DNA from: Mycolicibacter engbaekii
Lineage (GTDB): Bacteria; Actinomycetota; Actinomycetes; Mycobacteriales; Mycobacteriaceae
NCBI RefSeq assembly: GCF_002101585.1
Contig: NZ_LQOT01000005.1
Span: forward strand, 1-43,406
Reading direction: 5' to 3'
Length of the DNA stretch: 43,406 nt
Of this stretch, positions 8,926-18,177 are shown in pieces. The notes beneath the pieces are model-generated. The model saw only the letters and a list, made by a program, of their open reading frames with translations, did not search any database and was not told where the DNA came from. A program made the translations under genes and the position numbers. The first letter of the stretch is position 1. The number at the start of each line of letters is the position of its first letter.

Positions 8926-9000
8926 CCTGACCGGGGGCGATTCGGTTAAAAAAACATCGATTAGCAAAGAAATGCATATTCTTTTCCGAGCGGAGAAAAC
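8926..9000. promoter_or_regulatory. AT-rich control region of the cyclase-STAND operon
   Basis: The 180 bases between the epimerase and the cyclase-STAND gene include an unusually A/T-rich patch, with seven consecutive A at 8948-8954. TATTCT at 8977-8982 is the best -10 candidate. AAAGAA (8966-8971) and TTCTTT (8979-8984) form an inverted repeat around a 7-base spacer that overlaps this hexamer. I see no good -35 or ribosome site before the ATG at 9025. Confidence 0.45.
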
Positions 9001-9024
9001 CGGATCACGATCGGCGGCGCAGCG

Positions 9025-12000
9025 ATGACAGCGGCGACCACTTGCCCCATTTGCGGCAGTCAATGCCTGGCCGGTGCACGGTTCTGCCACTGCTGCGGTG
9101 CGGCGACCACCGCCTCGGCCTCCGCGGAGTACAAGCAGGTGACGGTGCTGTTCGCCGACGTGGTCCATTCGATGGGCATCGCCGCGGCCGTGGGCCCCGA
9201 GCGGTTACGCGAGATCATGGCCGCCCTGTTCGGCCGCTGTGCCGACGTGGTGGGCCGCTATGGCGGCACGGTGGAGAAGTTCATCGGCGACGCCGTCATG
9301 GCGGTGTTCGGCGCGCCGGTGGCGTTGGAGGATCACGCGCTGCGGGCATGCCTTGCCGCGCTGGAAATCCAGCAGCAGGTTCAGCACCTGGCCGTCGAGA
9401 TCGACCGCGCCGACCGGATCACCTTGGCGCTGCGGGTAGGCCTGAACTCCGGGGAAGTCGTCGCCGGTGGCCTTGGTTCCGGGGCCCTGAGCGGTGCGGC
9501 GATCGGCGAGCAGGTCGGCCTCGCGCAGCGGATGGAGTCGGTGGCCCCGCCGCACGGGGTGATGCTCAGCGAATCGACGGCCCGACTGGTGGGGCATGTC
9601 GCGGAGCTGGGCGATCCCGAGCTGGTGCACATCAAGGGCGCGGCCGAGCCAGTGTCCGTGCGCCGGTTGCTGTCGGTGTCGCCGGAGCGCCGGCATGCCC
9701 GCCGGCAGGACTCGACACTGGTGGGCCGGTCCTGGGAGATGGGCGCGCTGAGGGGAATGCTCGACGAATCGATCGCCGGGACCGGCTGTGTGGTGGGGGT
9801 GGTGGGCGCGCCCGGCATCGGCAAAAGCCGGATCGCCCGTGAAGTCAGCGCATTGGCGCGACGTCGCGGGGTCGAGGTCTTCGTCGCCTACTGTGAATCG
9901 CACGCCCGCGAAATCCCTTTCTACACAGCGGCTGCCCTGCTGCGAACCGTGTTCGGGATTGACAGTCTCGACGACGAGTCGGCGCGTCAGCGCATCGCGG
10001 AGCGCGCGCCGGACTCAGATCCCGAAGACCTGCTGCTGCTCGAAGATCTCCTCGGCGTTCGCCGCGGCGGCGACGAGCTGCCCGCCGTCGATCCCGACGC
10101 CCGGCGGCGCCGGCTGGCCCGGCTGGTCAAGGCCGTGTCGTTGGCGCGCACGACGCCGGCGGTCTACGTCGTCGAGGATGCCCACTGGATCGACGAGGTG
10201 AGCGATGTGCTGCTCGCGGATCTGGTCGGTGCGACCCGGCAAGCCCCGTCGCTGGTGCTGATCACCTACCGGCCGGAGTACCAGGGGAGGCTCACCCAGA
10301 CGGCCGGATCGCAGACCATCAACCTCGGGCCGTTGCATGCAGCGCAGACAGCCATGCTGGCCGGCGAATTGATCGGCTCCCACTCGTCAGCGGCGGCACT
10401 GCGCGGGCAGATTGTCGAGCGGGCAGCCGGCAATCCACTGTTCGCCGAGGAGATGGTCCGCGATCTGGCCGAGCGCGGCGTTCTGACCGGGTCACGCGGC
10501 CACTACACCTGCGAGGTCGGCGATGCCGAGCTCGTGGTTCCGGCAACCGTGCAGGCCACCCTGGCCTCCCGCATCGACCGGCTCCCGCCGGCGGTCAAAG
10601 GAACCTTGAGTGCCGCATCCGTGATCGGCCTGCGGTTCGACGCCGAGCAACTCGCCCTGCTCGACGCCGACGCACAGATCGCCCCGCTGCTCGACGCGGA
10701 ACTCATCGATCAGGTGCGGGTCGCCCCCGTTGCCGAATACGCGTTCCACCACCCACTGGTGCGCATCGTGGCCTACGAAGCGCAACTGAAGTCGCAGCGG
10801 GCCGCGATGCACCGGCGACTCGCCGCGGCCATCGAACAACGCCAACCAGAGCCGCACGACGAGGATGCGGCGATGATCGCCGAGCACCTGGAGGCCGCTG
10901 AGGAACTGCCCAGCGCCTTCGGCTGGCACATGCGTGCCGGCGCGTGGGCGCAACACCGCGACATCCGTGCCGCGCGTGTCAGTTGGGAGCGGGCCCGCGC
11001 CGTGGCCGACCGGCTGCCCCTCAACGATCCGGCCCGCTCGGCAATGCGGATCTCCCCGCGAACCCTGTTGTGCGGCAGCGTATGGCGGGTGGGCGGCGGT
11101 GTCGAAGACACCGGCTTCGAGGAACTGCGGGAGCTGTGCACCGCCTCGGGCGACTCGGTGTCACTGGCGATCGGGATGGCGGGCCTGTTGACCACCATGG
11201 CATTTCATTCCCGCTATCAGGAAGTTCCGCGGGTCACCACGCAGTTCGTCGACCTGCTGGAGGCCGTCGGCGACCCTGAGCTGACCGTCGGCCTGCTGTT
11301 CGCCGCGCTGTGGGCCAAACTCGAGCCCGCCGACGCGATGCCGGGCCTGCGGCTGGCGCAGCGACTCATCGAGCTGGCCGGCGGCGACCCCGAGAAGGGA
11401 AACCTGCTGCTCGGTTCGCCACTGACGGCCGCCATCGCGGTGCGGGGCGTTTTCAGCATGGTGCTGGGACGTCCGGGCTGGCGGGATGACATCGATGTGG
11501 CGGCCGAGATGGCCCGCGCCTTCGACCCCACCACCCGCGCCGTCACGGTGATGTTCCACTGCCTGCTGGTCGCGCAAGGCGTGATCCCGGTGGATGTCGC
11601 GTTGCGCAGCAGTGCCGGCATCGTGGAAGTGGCTGAGCAGTCCGGAGACGAATTCGCCTTGGCCGCTGCCCGCTTGGCCCGGGGTATCGCGCTGGCGCAC
11701 TGCAGCGGCCCGGATCGCGAACAGGGCCTGGAACTGCTGACGCTGGCGCGCGAGGCGGCGCACAACCAGCGATTCATCGTCAGCCTCGCGCAGGTGGCCG
11801 ACACCCAGAGCGCCCTGCAGATGGCGCAGACCGGGGATCTCGATGGCGCAGTGGGGATGATGCGCGCGGTGGTCCGGACGCTGTTCGACAGCGGTGTCGT
11901 GCTCTGGTACGTGCCGGCCGCCATCGGCTTGGTGCAACTGCTGTTCGACCGCAATGGACCCGGCGACCCCGAGGAGGCCGAAGCCGTGCTGGAGGGCTTC

Positions 12001-12183
12001 GCCGCGGCGGTGGACGTGTCCGAGCTGAGCTTGTTCGACACCTGGCTCCTGCACGGCCGTGCGTTGCTGGCGCGGGCCCGGGGTGATTGCGCCGCCTACG
12101 GCGAGTACGCCAAACGGTACCGGGAGAAGGCGGCGATCTGCGGCTACCCCGGCCACGTGGTGATGGCGGAGGCGATGACGTGA
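9025..12183 (+). CDS. Zinc-ribbon, class III cyclase-homology and STAND ATPase protein (A)
   Basis: A 1052-residue cytoplasmic signal protein. Order of domains: a zinc ribbon (C7-x2-C10 and C21-x2-C24); a class III nucleotide cyclase domain at about 37-215; an AAA/STAND ATPase with Walker A GAPGIGKS near 262 and Walker B VYVVEDAHWID near 381; then a long alpha-helical TPR-like half with no DNA-binding domain. In the cyclase domain the metal ligands D45 (FADVV) and D89 (FIGD) and the adenine-selecting K85 are present. The transition-state Asn is Gly (QVGLAQR), though the Arg is kept, so activity is uncertain. It overlaps the LuxR-type gene downstream by 4 bases (GTGA) and is a clear paralogue of the protein encoded at 18027-14836. 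Related cyclase-ATPase-LuxR fusions exist in M. tuberculosis (Rv0386, Rv1358, Rv2488c). Confidence 0.9.
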   Translation: MTAATTCPICGSQCLAGARFCHCCGAATTASASAEYKQVTVLFADVVHSMGIAAAVGPERLREIMAALFGRCADVVGRYGGTVEKFIGDAVMAVFGAPVALEDHALRACLAALEIQQQVQHLAVEIDRADRITLALRVGLNSGEVVAGGLGSGALSGAAIGEQVGLAQRMESVAPPHGVMLSESTARLVGHVAELGDPELVHIKGAAEPVSVRRLLSVSPERRHARRQDSTLVGRSWEMGALRGMLDESIAGTGCVVGVVGAPGIGKSRIAREVSALARRRGVEVFVAYCESHAREIPFYTAAALLRTVFGIDSLDDESARQRIAERAPDSDPEDLLLLEDLLGVRRGGDELPAVDPDARRRRLARLVKAVSLARTTPAVYVVEDAHWIDEVSDVLLADLVGATRQAPSLVLITYRPEYQGRLTQTAGSQTINLGPLHAAQTAMLAGELIGSHSSAAALRGQIVERAAGNPLFAEEMVRDLAERGVLTGSRGHYTCEVGDAELVVPATVQATLASRIDRLPPAVKGTLSAASVIGLRFDAEQLALLDADAQIAPLLDAELIDQVRVAPVAEYAFHHPLVRIVAYEAQLKSQRAAMHRRLAAAIEQRQPEPHDEDAAMIAEHLEAAEELPSAFGWHMRAGAWAQHRDIRAARVSWERARAVADRLPLNDPARSAMRISPRTLLCGSVWRVGGGVEDTGFEELRELCTASGDSVSLAIGMAGLLTTMAFHSRYQEVPRVTTQFVDLLEAVGDPELTVGLLFAALWAKLEPADAMPGLRLAQRLIELAGGDPEKGNLLLGSPLTAAIAVRGVFSMVLGRPGWRDDIDVAAEMARAFDPTTRAVTVMFHCLLVAQGVIPVDVALRSSAGIVEVAEQSGDEFALAAARLARGIALAHCSGPDREQGLELLTLAREAAHNQRFIVSLAQVADTQSALQMAQTGDLDGAVGMMRAVVRTLFDSGVVLWYVPAAIGLVQLLFDRNGPGDPEEAEAVLEGFAAAVDVSELSLFDTWLLHGRALLARARGDCAAYGEYAKRYREKAAICGYPGHVVMAEAMT

Positions 12184-14795
12184 GCCCAACAACCTTGTCG
12201 TGGAAACTGACTGGTCGCACTAAACAGATGGATGTGCTCGAGGAGACCCTGTCGGGCACGGAGGTCGCCGGTGCCGTGGTCTGTGGCGCCGCGGGGGTCG
12301 GCAAGAGCCGGGTCTGCCGTGAGGCACTCAGCGCTGCGGCGTCGCAGGGGTGCCACATGCGTTGGGCGGTCTGCACATCGGCGGCGCGCAGCGTCCCGCT
12401 CGGTGCCTTCGCGGAGTGGGTACCGCCGGCGGTCACCGATACCGTTCTGTTGGTGCGCAGCGTGATCGAGGCGCTGACGGCTTCCGGGCCCACGGTGGTC
12501 TGTGTCGATGACGTGCACCTGATCGACGACCTGTCGGCATTCGTGGTGCAACAGATCGTGCAGCGCGGCCTGGCCAAGGTGTTCGTGACCGTCCGTGTCG
12601 ATGAGCCGATTCCCGCATCGGTGCATGAGATATGGGCGGCCGGCCGATTCACCTGGCTTGATCTGGAGCCGCTGTCGTTGGAGGAGACCGCCGAGTTGCT
12701 GTCGGTCACGTTGGACGGTCCGGTGGATTTCGCCGCTGCGCAACGGTTGTGGAGGCTCACGCGCGGAAATGCGCTGTACCTGCGCAACATCGTCGAGCAC
12801 GAGATGGCCGAAGGCCGAATCGTTCGCCAGCACGGATACTGGCGCTGGATCGGTGATCCGACCATTCCGGCCGGCCTCGCCGGGTTTCTCGAACCCCGCA
12901 TCGCAGCGCTGCCCAGGCCGGTCGGCGACGTGATCGAGGTGCTCGCTGTCGGGGAGCCACTCGATCTGGGGGCCTTGAGCCGCATCACCAGTGCGGCTGC
13001 GGTGGAAGAGGCCGAGACCCGCGGCCTGATCGCCCTTGAGCCCGCCACCGGCGGGGTGCAGGTACGGCTGGCACACCCCCTCTACGGGGAGGTGTGCCGT
13101 AGCCGCGCGGCCGCCACTCGGCTGCGACGGCTGCGCGGCGCGGTCGCCGAAGAACTGGCCGCATCCGAGGACCGCGAGGACATCGCTGCGGTGGTCCGTC
13201 GCGCGACCTTGGCGCTCGAATCCGATCTCGCGCCGGACGCCGAGCTGTTCACCAAGGCGGCCAGCGGCGCCGTCTGGCTGGCCGACCTGGCCCTGGCCGA
13301 TCGCCTGGCGCGGGCGGCCGTCCGGGCCGGCGCCGGTGCCGAGGCCAGCTTCATCTCCGCGCATGCGCTGTCGTGGCTGGGACGTGGTGAGCAGGCCGAT
13401 GCGGTGCTGGCCCAGGTCGGTACCGACGATCTCACCGACCGAGACCGCGCCAAGCTGGCATACCTGCGGTCCAGCAACATGCTCTGGGCCCTGGGCGAAC
13501 CGCAGCGCGCCAAGGAGCTCATCGACGCCGCCGCAAGCACCGTGTCGGCCAAAGACCGCGCCTACATCGACGCATTTCTGGCCGTGTACTGGTTTGCCAC
13601 CGATGAGCTCGAGATGGCGCGGGACGCTTGCGGGCAGCTGGATCTGCAGGCCCTGCCGCCGGTCGTCGGCGTCGAAATCGCCTGGGTGCTCAGCGCTGTC
13701 TGCGCAGATGCCGGACGTCTGGCCGAGGCCCTGGCCGCCGCGAACGCCGGCTACGCCATCGCGGCTCGCTCGCTGGATGCCCCCCAGATGATGTTCAACA
13801 TCGCCGATGCCCATGTCAGCGCCCTGGTGCTGGCAGGCTGCAATGGTGACGCCCGCAACGTGGCGGAACAGACGCGCTGCAGGGCCGCTGACCTGCCCGG
13901 CGCGGCGCAGTTGCTCGGCACGGCAATCGCGGGTCGTGCGGCGGTGTGGGCCGGCCGCCTTGATGCCGCCGGCCACCTGCTGGACCGGGCCGACGCCGGA
14001 TTCGCCGGCACCGGCCATGCCCTGGGCTGGGGATACCGGTACCTGCTGCCGCGCATCACCGCACTGGCCATGCGCGGTGCGGCCGACGAGGCCGCCGGCG
14101 CGCTCGATGCGCTCGACGGGCTGCGGCGGCCATTCCGGCCGCTCGACTATGAGCGGAGCCTGGCCCGCGCCTGGGTGTCGGCCGCCCAGGGTGCGGTCAG
14201 CGAGGCGATCACCATGGTGCTGGCGGCGGCGCAGCGGGCCGGGGCGCGCGGTCAGTTCGCCGCCGAAGTGATGTGCCTGCAGACCGCCGCACAGTTCGGC
14301 GACAGCTCCGGTGCGCCACGGCTGTGCGAGCTGGCGGCGATGGTCGAGGGGCCGCGAGCGGGAATCGCCGCCCGATTCGCGGCCGCGCTGCGCGATGGCG
14401 ACGGGCCGGAATTGGTGGCGGTGGCCGAGGATTTCGAGGGCATTGAGGACGTGGTGGCTGCCGTCGATGCCATGGCCCACGCCGCGCTGGCCTACCGCCG
14501 CCACGACCTGCGGGGGTCGGCGTTGGGTTGCTGCGCGCGTGCGGCAGCGCTGGCCGAACGATGCGGCGGCGCGAGCACCCCGGCCTTCCGGCAGGCCGCC
14601 GAACCGCTGCCGCTGACCGACCGGGAGACCGAGATCGTGATGCTGATCGGACAGGGACTGTCCAACCGCGCCGTCGCGGAGCGACTGACCCTGTCGGTGC
14701 GCACCGTGGAAAGCCATATCTACCGGGCGATGCTGAAAACCGGCACCACCAACCGTGACGAACTCGCGGCCCTGCGGCCCCGGCATCGGAGTTAG
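12180..14795 (+). CDS. LAL-type LuxR family transcriptional regulator with STAND ATPase
   Basis: An 871-residue regulator. The N-terminal P-loop ATPase has Walker A GAAGVGKSR at about residue 36 and a Walker B-like VVCVDDVHLID at about 106. The middle 600 residues are Ala-rich helices of TPR type. The extreme C-terminus (about 810-862) is a LuxR/GerE helix-turn-helix with PLTDRETEIVMLIGQG, SNRAVAERL and VRTVESHI. The GTG at 12180 shares bases with the TGA of the upstream cyclase-STAND gene; the longer frame to 12087 would lie wholly inside that gene and is rejected. Coupling suggests the two proteins are made in fixed ratio and may act together, the first sensing and this one binding DNA. The target genes are unknown. 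Confidence 0.9.
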   Translation: MSPTTLSWKLTGRTKQMDVLEETLSGTEVAGAVVCGAAGVGKSRVCREALSAAASQGCHMRWAVCTSAARSVPLGAFAEWVPPAVTDTVLLVRSVIEALTASGPTVVCVDDVHLIDDLSAFVVQQIVQRGLAKVFVTVRVDEPIPASVHEIWAAGRFTWLDLEPLSLEETAELLSVTLDGPVDFAAAQRLWRLTRGNALYLRNIVEHEMAEGRIVRQHGYWRWIGDPTIPAGLAGFLEPRIAALPRPVGDVIEVLAVGEPLDLGALSRITSAAAVEEAETRGLIALEPATGGVQVRLAHPLYGEVCRSRAAATRLRRLRGAVAEELAASEDREDIAAVVRRATLALESDLAPDAELFTKAASGAVWLADLALADRLARAAVRAGAGAEASFISAHALSWLGRGEQADAVLAQVGTDDLTDRDRAKLAYLRSSNMLWALGEPQRAKELIDAAASTVSAKDRAYIDAFLAVYWFATDELEMARDACGQLDLQALPPVVGVEIAWVLSAVCADAGRLAEALAAANAGYAIAARSLDAPQMMFNIADAHVSALVLAGCNGDARNVAEQTRCRAADLPGAAQLLGTAIAGRAAVWAGRLDAAGHLLDRADAGFAGTGHALGWGYRYLLPRITALAMRGAADEAAGALDALDGLRRPFRPLDYERSLARAWVSAAQGAVSEAITMVLAAAQRAGARGQFAAEVMCLQTAAQFGDSSGAPRLCELAAMVEGPRAGIAARFAAALRDGDGPELVAVAEDFEGIEDVVAAVDAMAHAALAYRRHDLRGSALGCCARAAALAERCGGASTPAFRQAAEPLPLTDRETEIVMLIGQGLSNRAVAERLTLSVRTVESHIYRAMLKTGTTNRDELAALRPRHRS

Positions 14796-14797
14796 CA

Positions 14798-14830
14798 GTA
14801 GCGCCCCGGTGTTCTCCTGACCACCGCTAC
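14798..14830. terminator. Weak convergent stem between LAL gene and cyclase-STAND B
   Basis: GTAGCG (14798-14803) and CGCTAC (14825-14830) can pair, with GGTG/CACC pairing inside after a CCCC bulge. No U-tract follows. This is a possible shared transcription end, weakly supported. Confidence 0.25.
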
Positions 14831-14835
14831 CCGGG

Positions 14836-17800
14836 TCACATCGCCTCAGCCCAGTCGAGGTGATGCTCGAAGCCGAACGATTCCGCCTTGGCGCGGTAGT
14901 CCCGCACCCTGTCGAAGGCGTCATGGTCACCGCGTGCCTGCGCCAGCAGCGCATTCAGCCGCAGCAGGGTGACCTCGCACAGCGCCGAGTCCTGCGCGGC
15001 GGGGTGACCGGCGAGCCAGCCGACGGCGTTTTCGGCCTCCGCCAGATCGCCCGCGGCGTTGCGTTCCAGCAGCGTCTGAACCAGCACCCCGGTTGCCCAG
15101 GCACCGTAGAAGAGGTTCCCGGCCTGGCACAGGCTGGCGACGGCGTCGCGCAGCACCGGGATCGCGGCATCGCAGTCGCCGTCGCGGGCGGTCTCCCGGG
15201 CGATCCACACGTCGGTGACCGGGATGAGGAACAGCGCGCGCTTGCGCAGCCAGATGGCGCGGCTCTGCATCATCGACTCAAGTCCCCGACGACGGTCGGC
15301 GGGATCGTCCCGATTGAGCAGCACCACCCCCAACGCGTAGCCGGCCAGGCCCAGCGCGCGATCGCTGCTGGCCCGCCGGGCGGCGCGCACCGCTTCCTCG
15401 CCGGCACGCTGCGCGGCCGCACTGGGCCGAAGCGCCCCGTGCTGAACCGCGAAACCATAGGTCCAGGCGACCGTGCTGGCGAGTGTTTCGGGATTGCTTC
15501 GGCGGGCCATAGCCACGGCGGCGTGCAGGTCATCGCGCCAGCCGGGGCGGCCCAGCCACCACCGCGCGGTGCCCCGCCAGGCCAGCGCGATCGCCAGGGG
15601 TGATCCCACCCCGAAGCCGGCGCCCTTCTCCGGGTCGCCGTCGGCCAGGTCGACGATGCTCTGCGACCACCGCAGGATCGCCGCGACATCGCCCACGCAC
15701 AGCCAGTTGACGAAGGCGATGAACGCCAAACCCATGGTGTGCGAGCGGTTCCCGATCGCTTCGAACAACGCCATCTGCTGGGAGGCCAGCTGCGCGCCCT
15801 CGCGTGAGCGGCCCGCGTAGAGCAGCTCGGTGGCCAGGGCGGTCATCCCGATGGCCAGGGACATCTGGTCTCCGGCCGCGTCGCACAACTGTTTGAGCTC
15901 GTCGAACCGGCTCCGGCTGTGCTGAACGTCGCGGGCCTGCCAGTCGGTGGCGCACAACATGGTTCGTGGGGCGATGCGCATGGACAACTGTTCCGGTTGC
16001 TCGGCGGGCAGTGCGTCGGCGATGCGGTACGCCCGCTCCCAGCTGCTTCGGGCTGCCACCAGATCGCGGTTGGCCGACCAGGCCCCGGCACGCATGTGCC
16101 AGGTGTAGGCCGCGGGCAGATCGCCGGCCGCCTGCAGATGCTCGGCGATCAGCGCGGCACTGTCGTCCACCGCGCCGCCGGCCCGTTCCTGGATGGCGCC
16201 GGCGAGCATGTGGTGCCAGCGGGCACGGTCGGTGGTCAGTTGCGACTCGTAGGCCACGGCGTGGATCAACGGATGGCGAAAGGCGTACTCGGCGTGGGGG
16301 GCCGCCCGCAGCTGCTCGATCAGCTGGGCGTGCAGCAGTTCGTCCAGCCCGCCCTCGCAGATTCCCAGTGCGGCAAGTAGTTCCATGCCGAAGCGGGTGC
16401 CGATCACCGAGGCCGCGTTCAACGTCCGTTTGGCTCCGCTGCTGAGTTGGTCGATGCGGGCCTCGATTGCCGCCTGCACCGTGACCGGAACGGTGACCTC
16501 GGCGGCCTGGGTGGGACAGGTGTAGTGGCCGTGGCCGCCGGTCAGCGCACCGCGCTGGGCCAGTTCGCGCACCATCTCTTCGGCGAAGAACGGGTTGCCG
16601 GCTGCCCGGCCGGCGATGATCTGCCTCAGCTCCTCAACCGAGGGATGCGCCCCCAACAGCTCGCCGGTCAGCGTGGAGATCTCGGAATCATCCAGTGGTG
16701 CAAGGACTATGGTCTGGCCGTGCGGCGTCCGCAGGGGTCCATGAAACTCCGGGCGATAGGTGATCAGCACCATCGCGGGGGAGCGGGGGATCTCGGCAAG
16801 AAGATCGGCGATCAGCGACTCGCTGGCACCGTCGATCCAGTGCGCGTCTTCGATGATCAGCAGTGTCGGTTCGGCGCGGGCCAACAATGCCGCTTTGATC
16901 AGCGTGGTCAGCCGGAGCCGGCGGACGTCCGGGTCGATCTGCGGTGGCGCCAGTTCGGGGTCGGCGATGCCCAGCAGGTCGTCGAGCAGGCGCAGATCCT
17001 GCCGATCGGCATGGGGCAGGCGCGCGCGCAGCTGCGCGCGGGCGTCTGCGCCGCGCCGGTCCGCCAGGCCGGTACCGGCCCGCAGCAACCTCGCGACGGT
17101 ATGCAGGGGCACGTCGCGGGTGTGCGACTCGCAGAAAGTCCAGACCACCGCCAGCCCGCGACGTGCCGCAGTCAACGCCGCCTCGCGGGCCAGCCGGGTC
17201 TTGCCGATACCCGGCGCTCCCACCACGTGTGCCACCTGTCCCCGGCCGTGGGTCGCGTGGTCCAGCATCGTCACCACGGTGGCCAGCTCCCGGTTTCGGC
17301 CGATGAGCCGGGACTCGGTACGCCGCGCGCCGTGATGCCGTCCGGTCATGCCCAGCAGCCGACGCGCCGGGACGGGGTCGGGCACTCCCTTGATGCGCAC
17401 CGACTCGGGCTCACCCAGGACAGCCGCGCCTTCGACCAGGCGGGCCGTTGAGACGCTCAGCATGATCCCGCCGGGGGGAGCGACCGATTCCATGCGTTGG
17501 GCCATGCCGACTTGGGCGCCCACGGCGGTGTAGCCGAACTGCCCCGAGCCCATCCCGCCGGCGACCACCTGGCCGGAGTTCAGGCCGACCCGCAGCCGCA
17601 AGGCGATGCCGTCGCGCGCGCCGATCTCGTCCGCCAGCCGCTGGGCTTGCCGCTGAAGGTCCAAGGCCGCCAGACAGCCGCGTACGGCGTGGTCTTCCAG
17701 GGCGACCGGGGCGCCGAACACCGCCATGATCCCGTCGCCGGTCCACTGGGTCAGTGTGCTGCCGTAGCGCCGCAGCACCGCCGCGCAGCGGTCGGCGAGC

Positions 17801-18027
17801 TCGGCCATGATCTCGCGCAGCCGCTCGGCGCCCACCGACGCGGCGATGTCCATGGACTGCACCACATCGGCGAACAGCACCGTCACCTGCTTGTATTCGG
17901 CCGGGGGCGGGGCAGTCGAGACCGCCGTTCCGCACTCGTTGCAGAACTTGAAGCTCGCCGGCAGCCCCGTGCCGCATGAACCGCACACCAGGGCTGGCGG
18001 GTCGGCTGACGGCCCGACGCCGTTCAC
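14836..18027 (-). CDS. Zinc-ribbon, class III cyclase-homology and STAND ATPase protein (B)
   Basis: A 1063-residue paralogue of the protein encoded at 9025-12183, with the same order: zinc ribbon (C15-x2-C18, C29-x2-C32), class III cyclase domain, AAA/STAND ATPase (Walker A GAPGIGKTR near 269, Walker B LLIIEDAHWID near 390) and a TPR-like helical C-terminus, no HTH. Metal ligands D54 and D98 are kept, but the adenine-selecting Lys is Gln94 (QWTGD) and the transition-state Asn is Gly (QVGMAQR). A non-canonical Gln also occurs in Rv0386, from memory. GTG 18027 was chosen because the zinc ribbon follows 14 residues later; the frame stays open to a GTG at 18132. The gene converges on the LAL gene, leaving 40 bases between the ends. 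Confidence 0.9.
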   Translation of the reverse strand: MNGVGPSADPPALVCGSCGTGLPASFKFCNECGTAVSTAPPPAEYKQVTVLFADVVQSMDIAASVGAERLREIMAELADRCAAVLRRYGSTLTQWTGDGIMAVFGAPVALEDHAVRGCLAALDLQRQAQRLADEIGARDGIALRLRVGLNSGQVVAGGMGSGQFGYTAVGAQVGMAQRMESVAPPGGIMLSVSTARLVEGAAVLGEPESVRIKGVPDPVPARRLLGMTGRHHGARRTESRLIGRNRELATVVTMLDHATHGRGQVAHVVGAPGIGKTRLAREAALTAARRGLAVVWTFCESHTRDVPLHTVARLLRAGTGLADRRGADARAQLRARLPHADRQDLRLLDDLLGIADPELAPPQIDPDVRRLRLTTLIKAALLARAEPTLLIIEDAHWIDGASESLIADLLAEIPRSPAMVLITYRPEFHGPLRTPHGQTIVLAPLDDSEISTLTGELLGAHPSVEELRQIIAGRAAGNPFFAEEMVRELAQRGALTGGHGHYTCPTQAAEVTVPVTVQAAIEARIDQLSSGAKRTLNAASVIGTRFGMELLAALGICEGGLDELLHAQLIEQLRAAPHAEYAFRHPLIHAVAYESQLTTDRARWHHMLAGAIQERAGGAVDDSAALIAEHLQAAGDLPAAYTWHMRAGAWSANRDLVAARSSWERAYRIADALPAEQPEQLSMRIAPRTMLCATDWQARDVQHSRSRFDELKQLCDAAGDQMSLAIGMTALATELLYAGRSREGAQLASQQMALFEAIGNRSHTMGLAFIAFVNWLCVGDVAAILRWSQSIVDLADGDPEKGAGFGVGSPLAIALAWRGTARWWLGRPGWRDDLHAAVAMARRSNPETLASTVAWTYGFAVQHGALRPSAAAQRAGEEAVRAARRASSDRALGLAGYALGVVLLNRDDPADRRRGLESMMQSRAIWLRKRALFLIPVTDVWIARETARDGDCDAAIPVLRDAVASLCQAGNLFYGAWATGVLVQTLLERNAAGDLAEAENAVGWLAGHPAAQDSALCEVTLLRLNALLAQARGDHDAFDRVRDYRAKAESFGFEHHLDWAEAM

Positions 18028-18177
18028 ATCGTTATCGTGGCACCGCCGGACCGGGGCCGCGACGCTTCGGCCGCGAAATCTCGCGGCGGGTTGAGATTGC
18101 AGTGTTTCGCCACTGAGCGCACCTCCCCGCACGCGAGTGACGATTTGTCGATCACACCCTCACGGAGGGGGCAGATC

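Noticed and set aside
6632..9025. A toxin-antitoxin pair in the place of mazEF3
   Set aside because: Only the AI-2E transporter, an epimerase and non-coding DNA are present; no small paired ORFs of TA type.
9025..14795. Cyclase-STAND A and the LAL gene as one fusion broken by a frameshift
   Set aside because: Both products have their own complete P-loop ATPase and a normal GTGA coupling. Joining them would give two ATPase domains in a row, unlike the known fusions.
12144..14954. A very long open frame (936 residues) antisense to the LAL regulator gene
   Set aside because: It mirrors the coding strand's codon pattern and has Gly/Gln/Arg-rich, family-less sequence. High G/C makes antisense stops rare, so this is a shadow.
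18137..18155. Imperfect palindrome GTGACGA-TTTG-TCGATCAC before the 58-residue ORF as an operator
   Set aside because: The arms match only with a bulge and no regulator can be tied to it; not strong enough to list as a feature.
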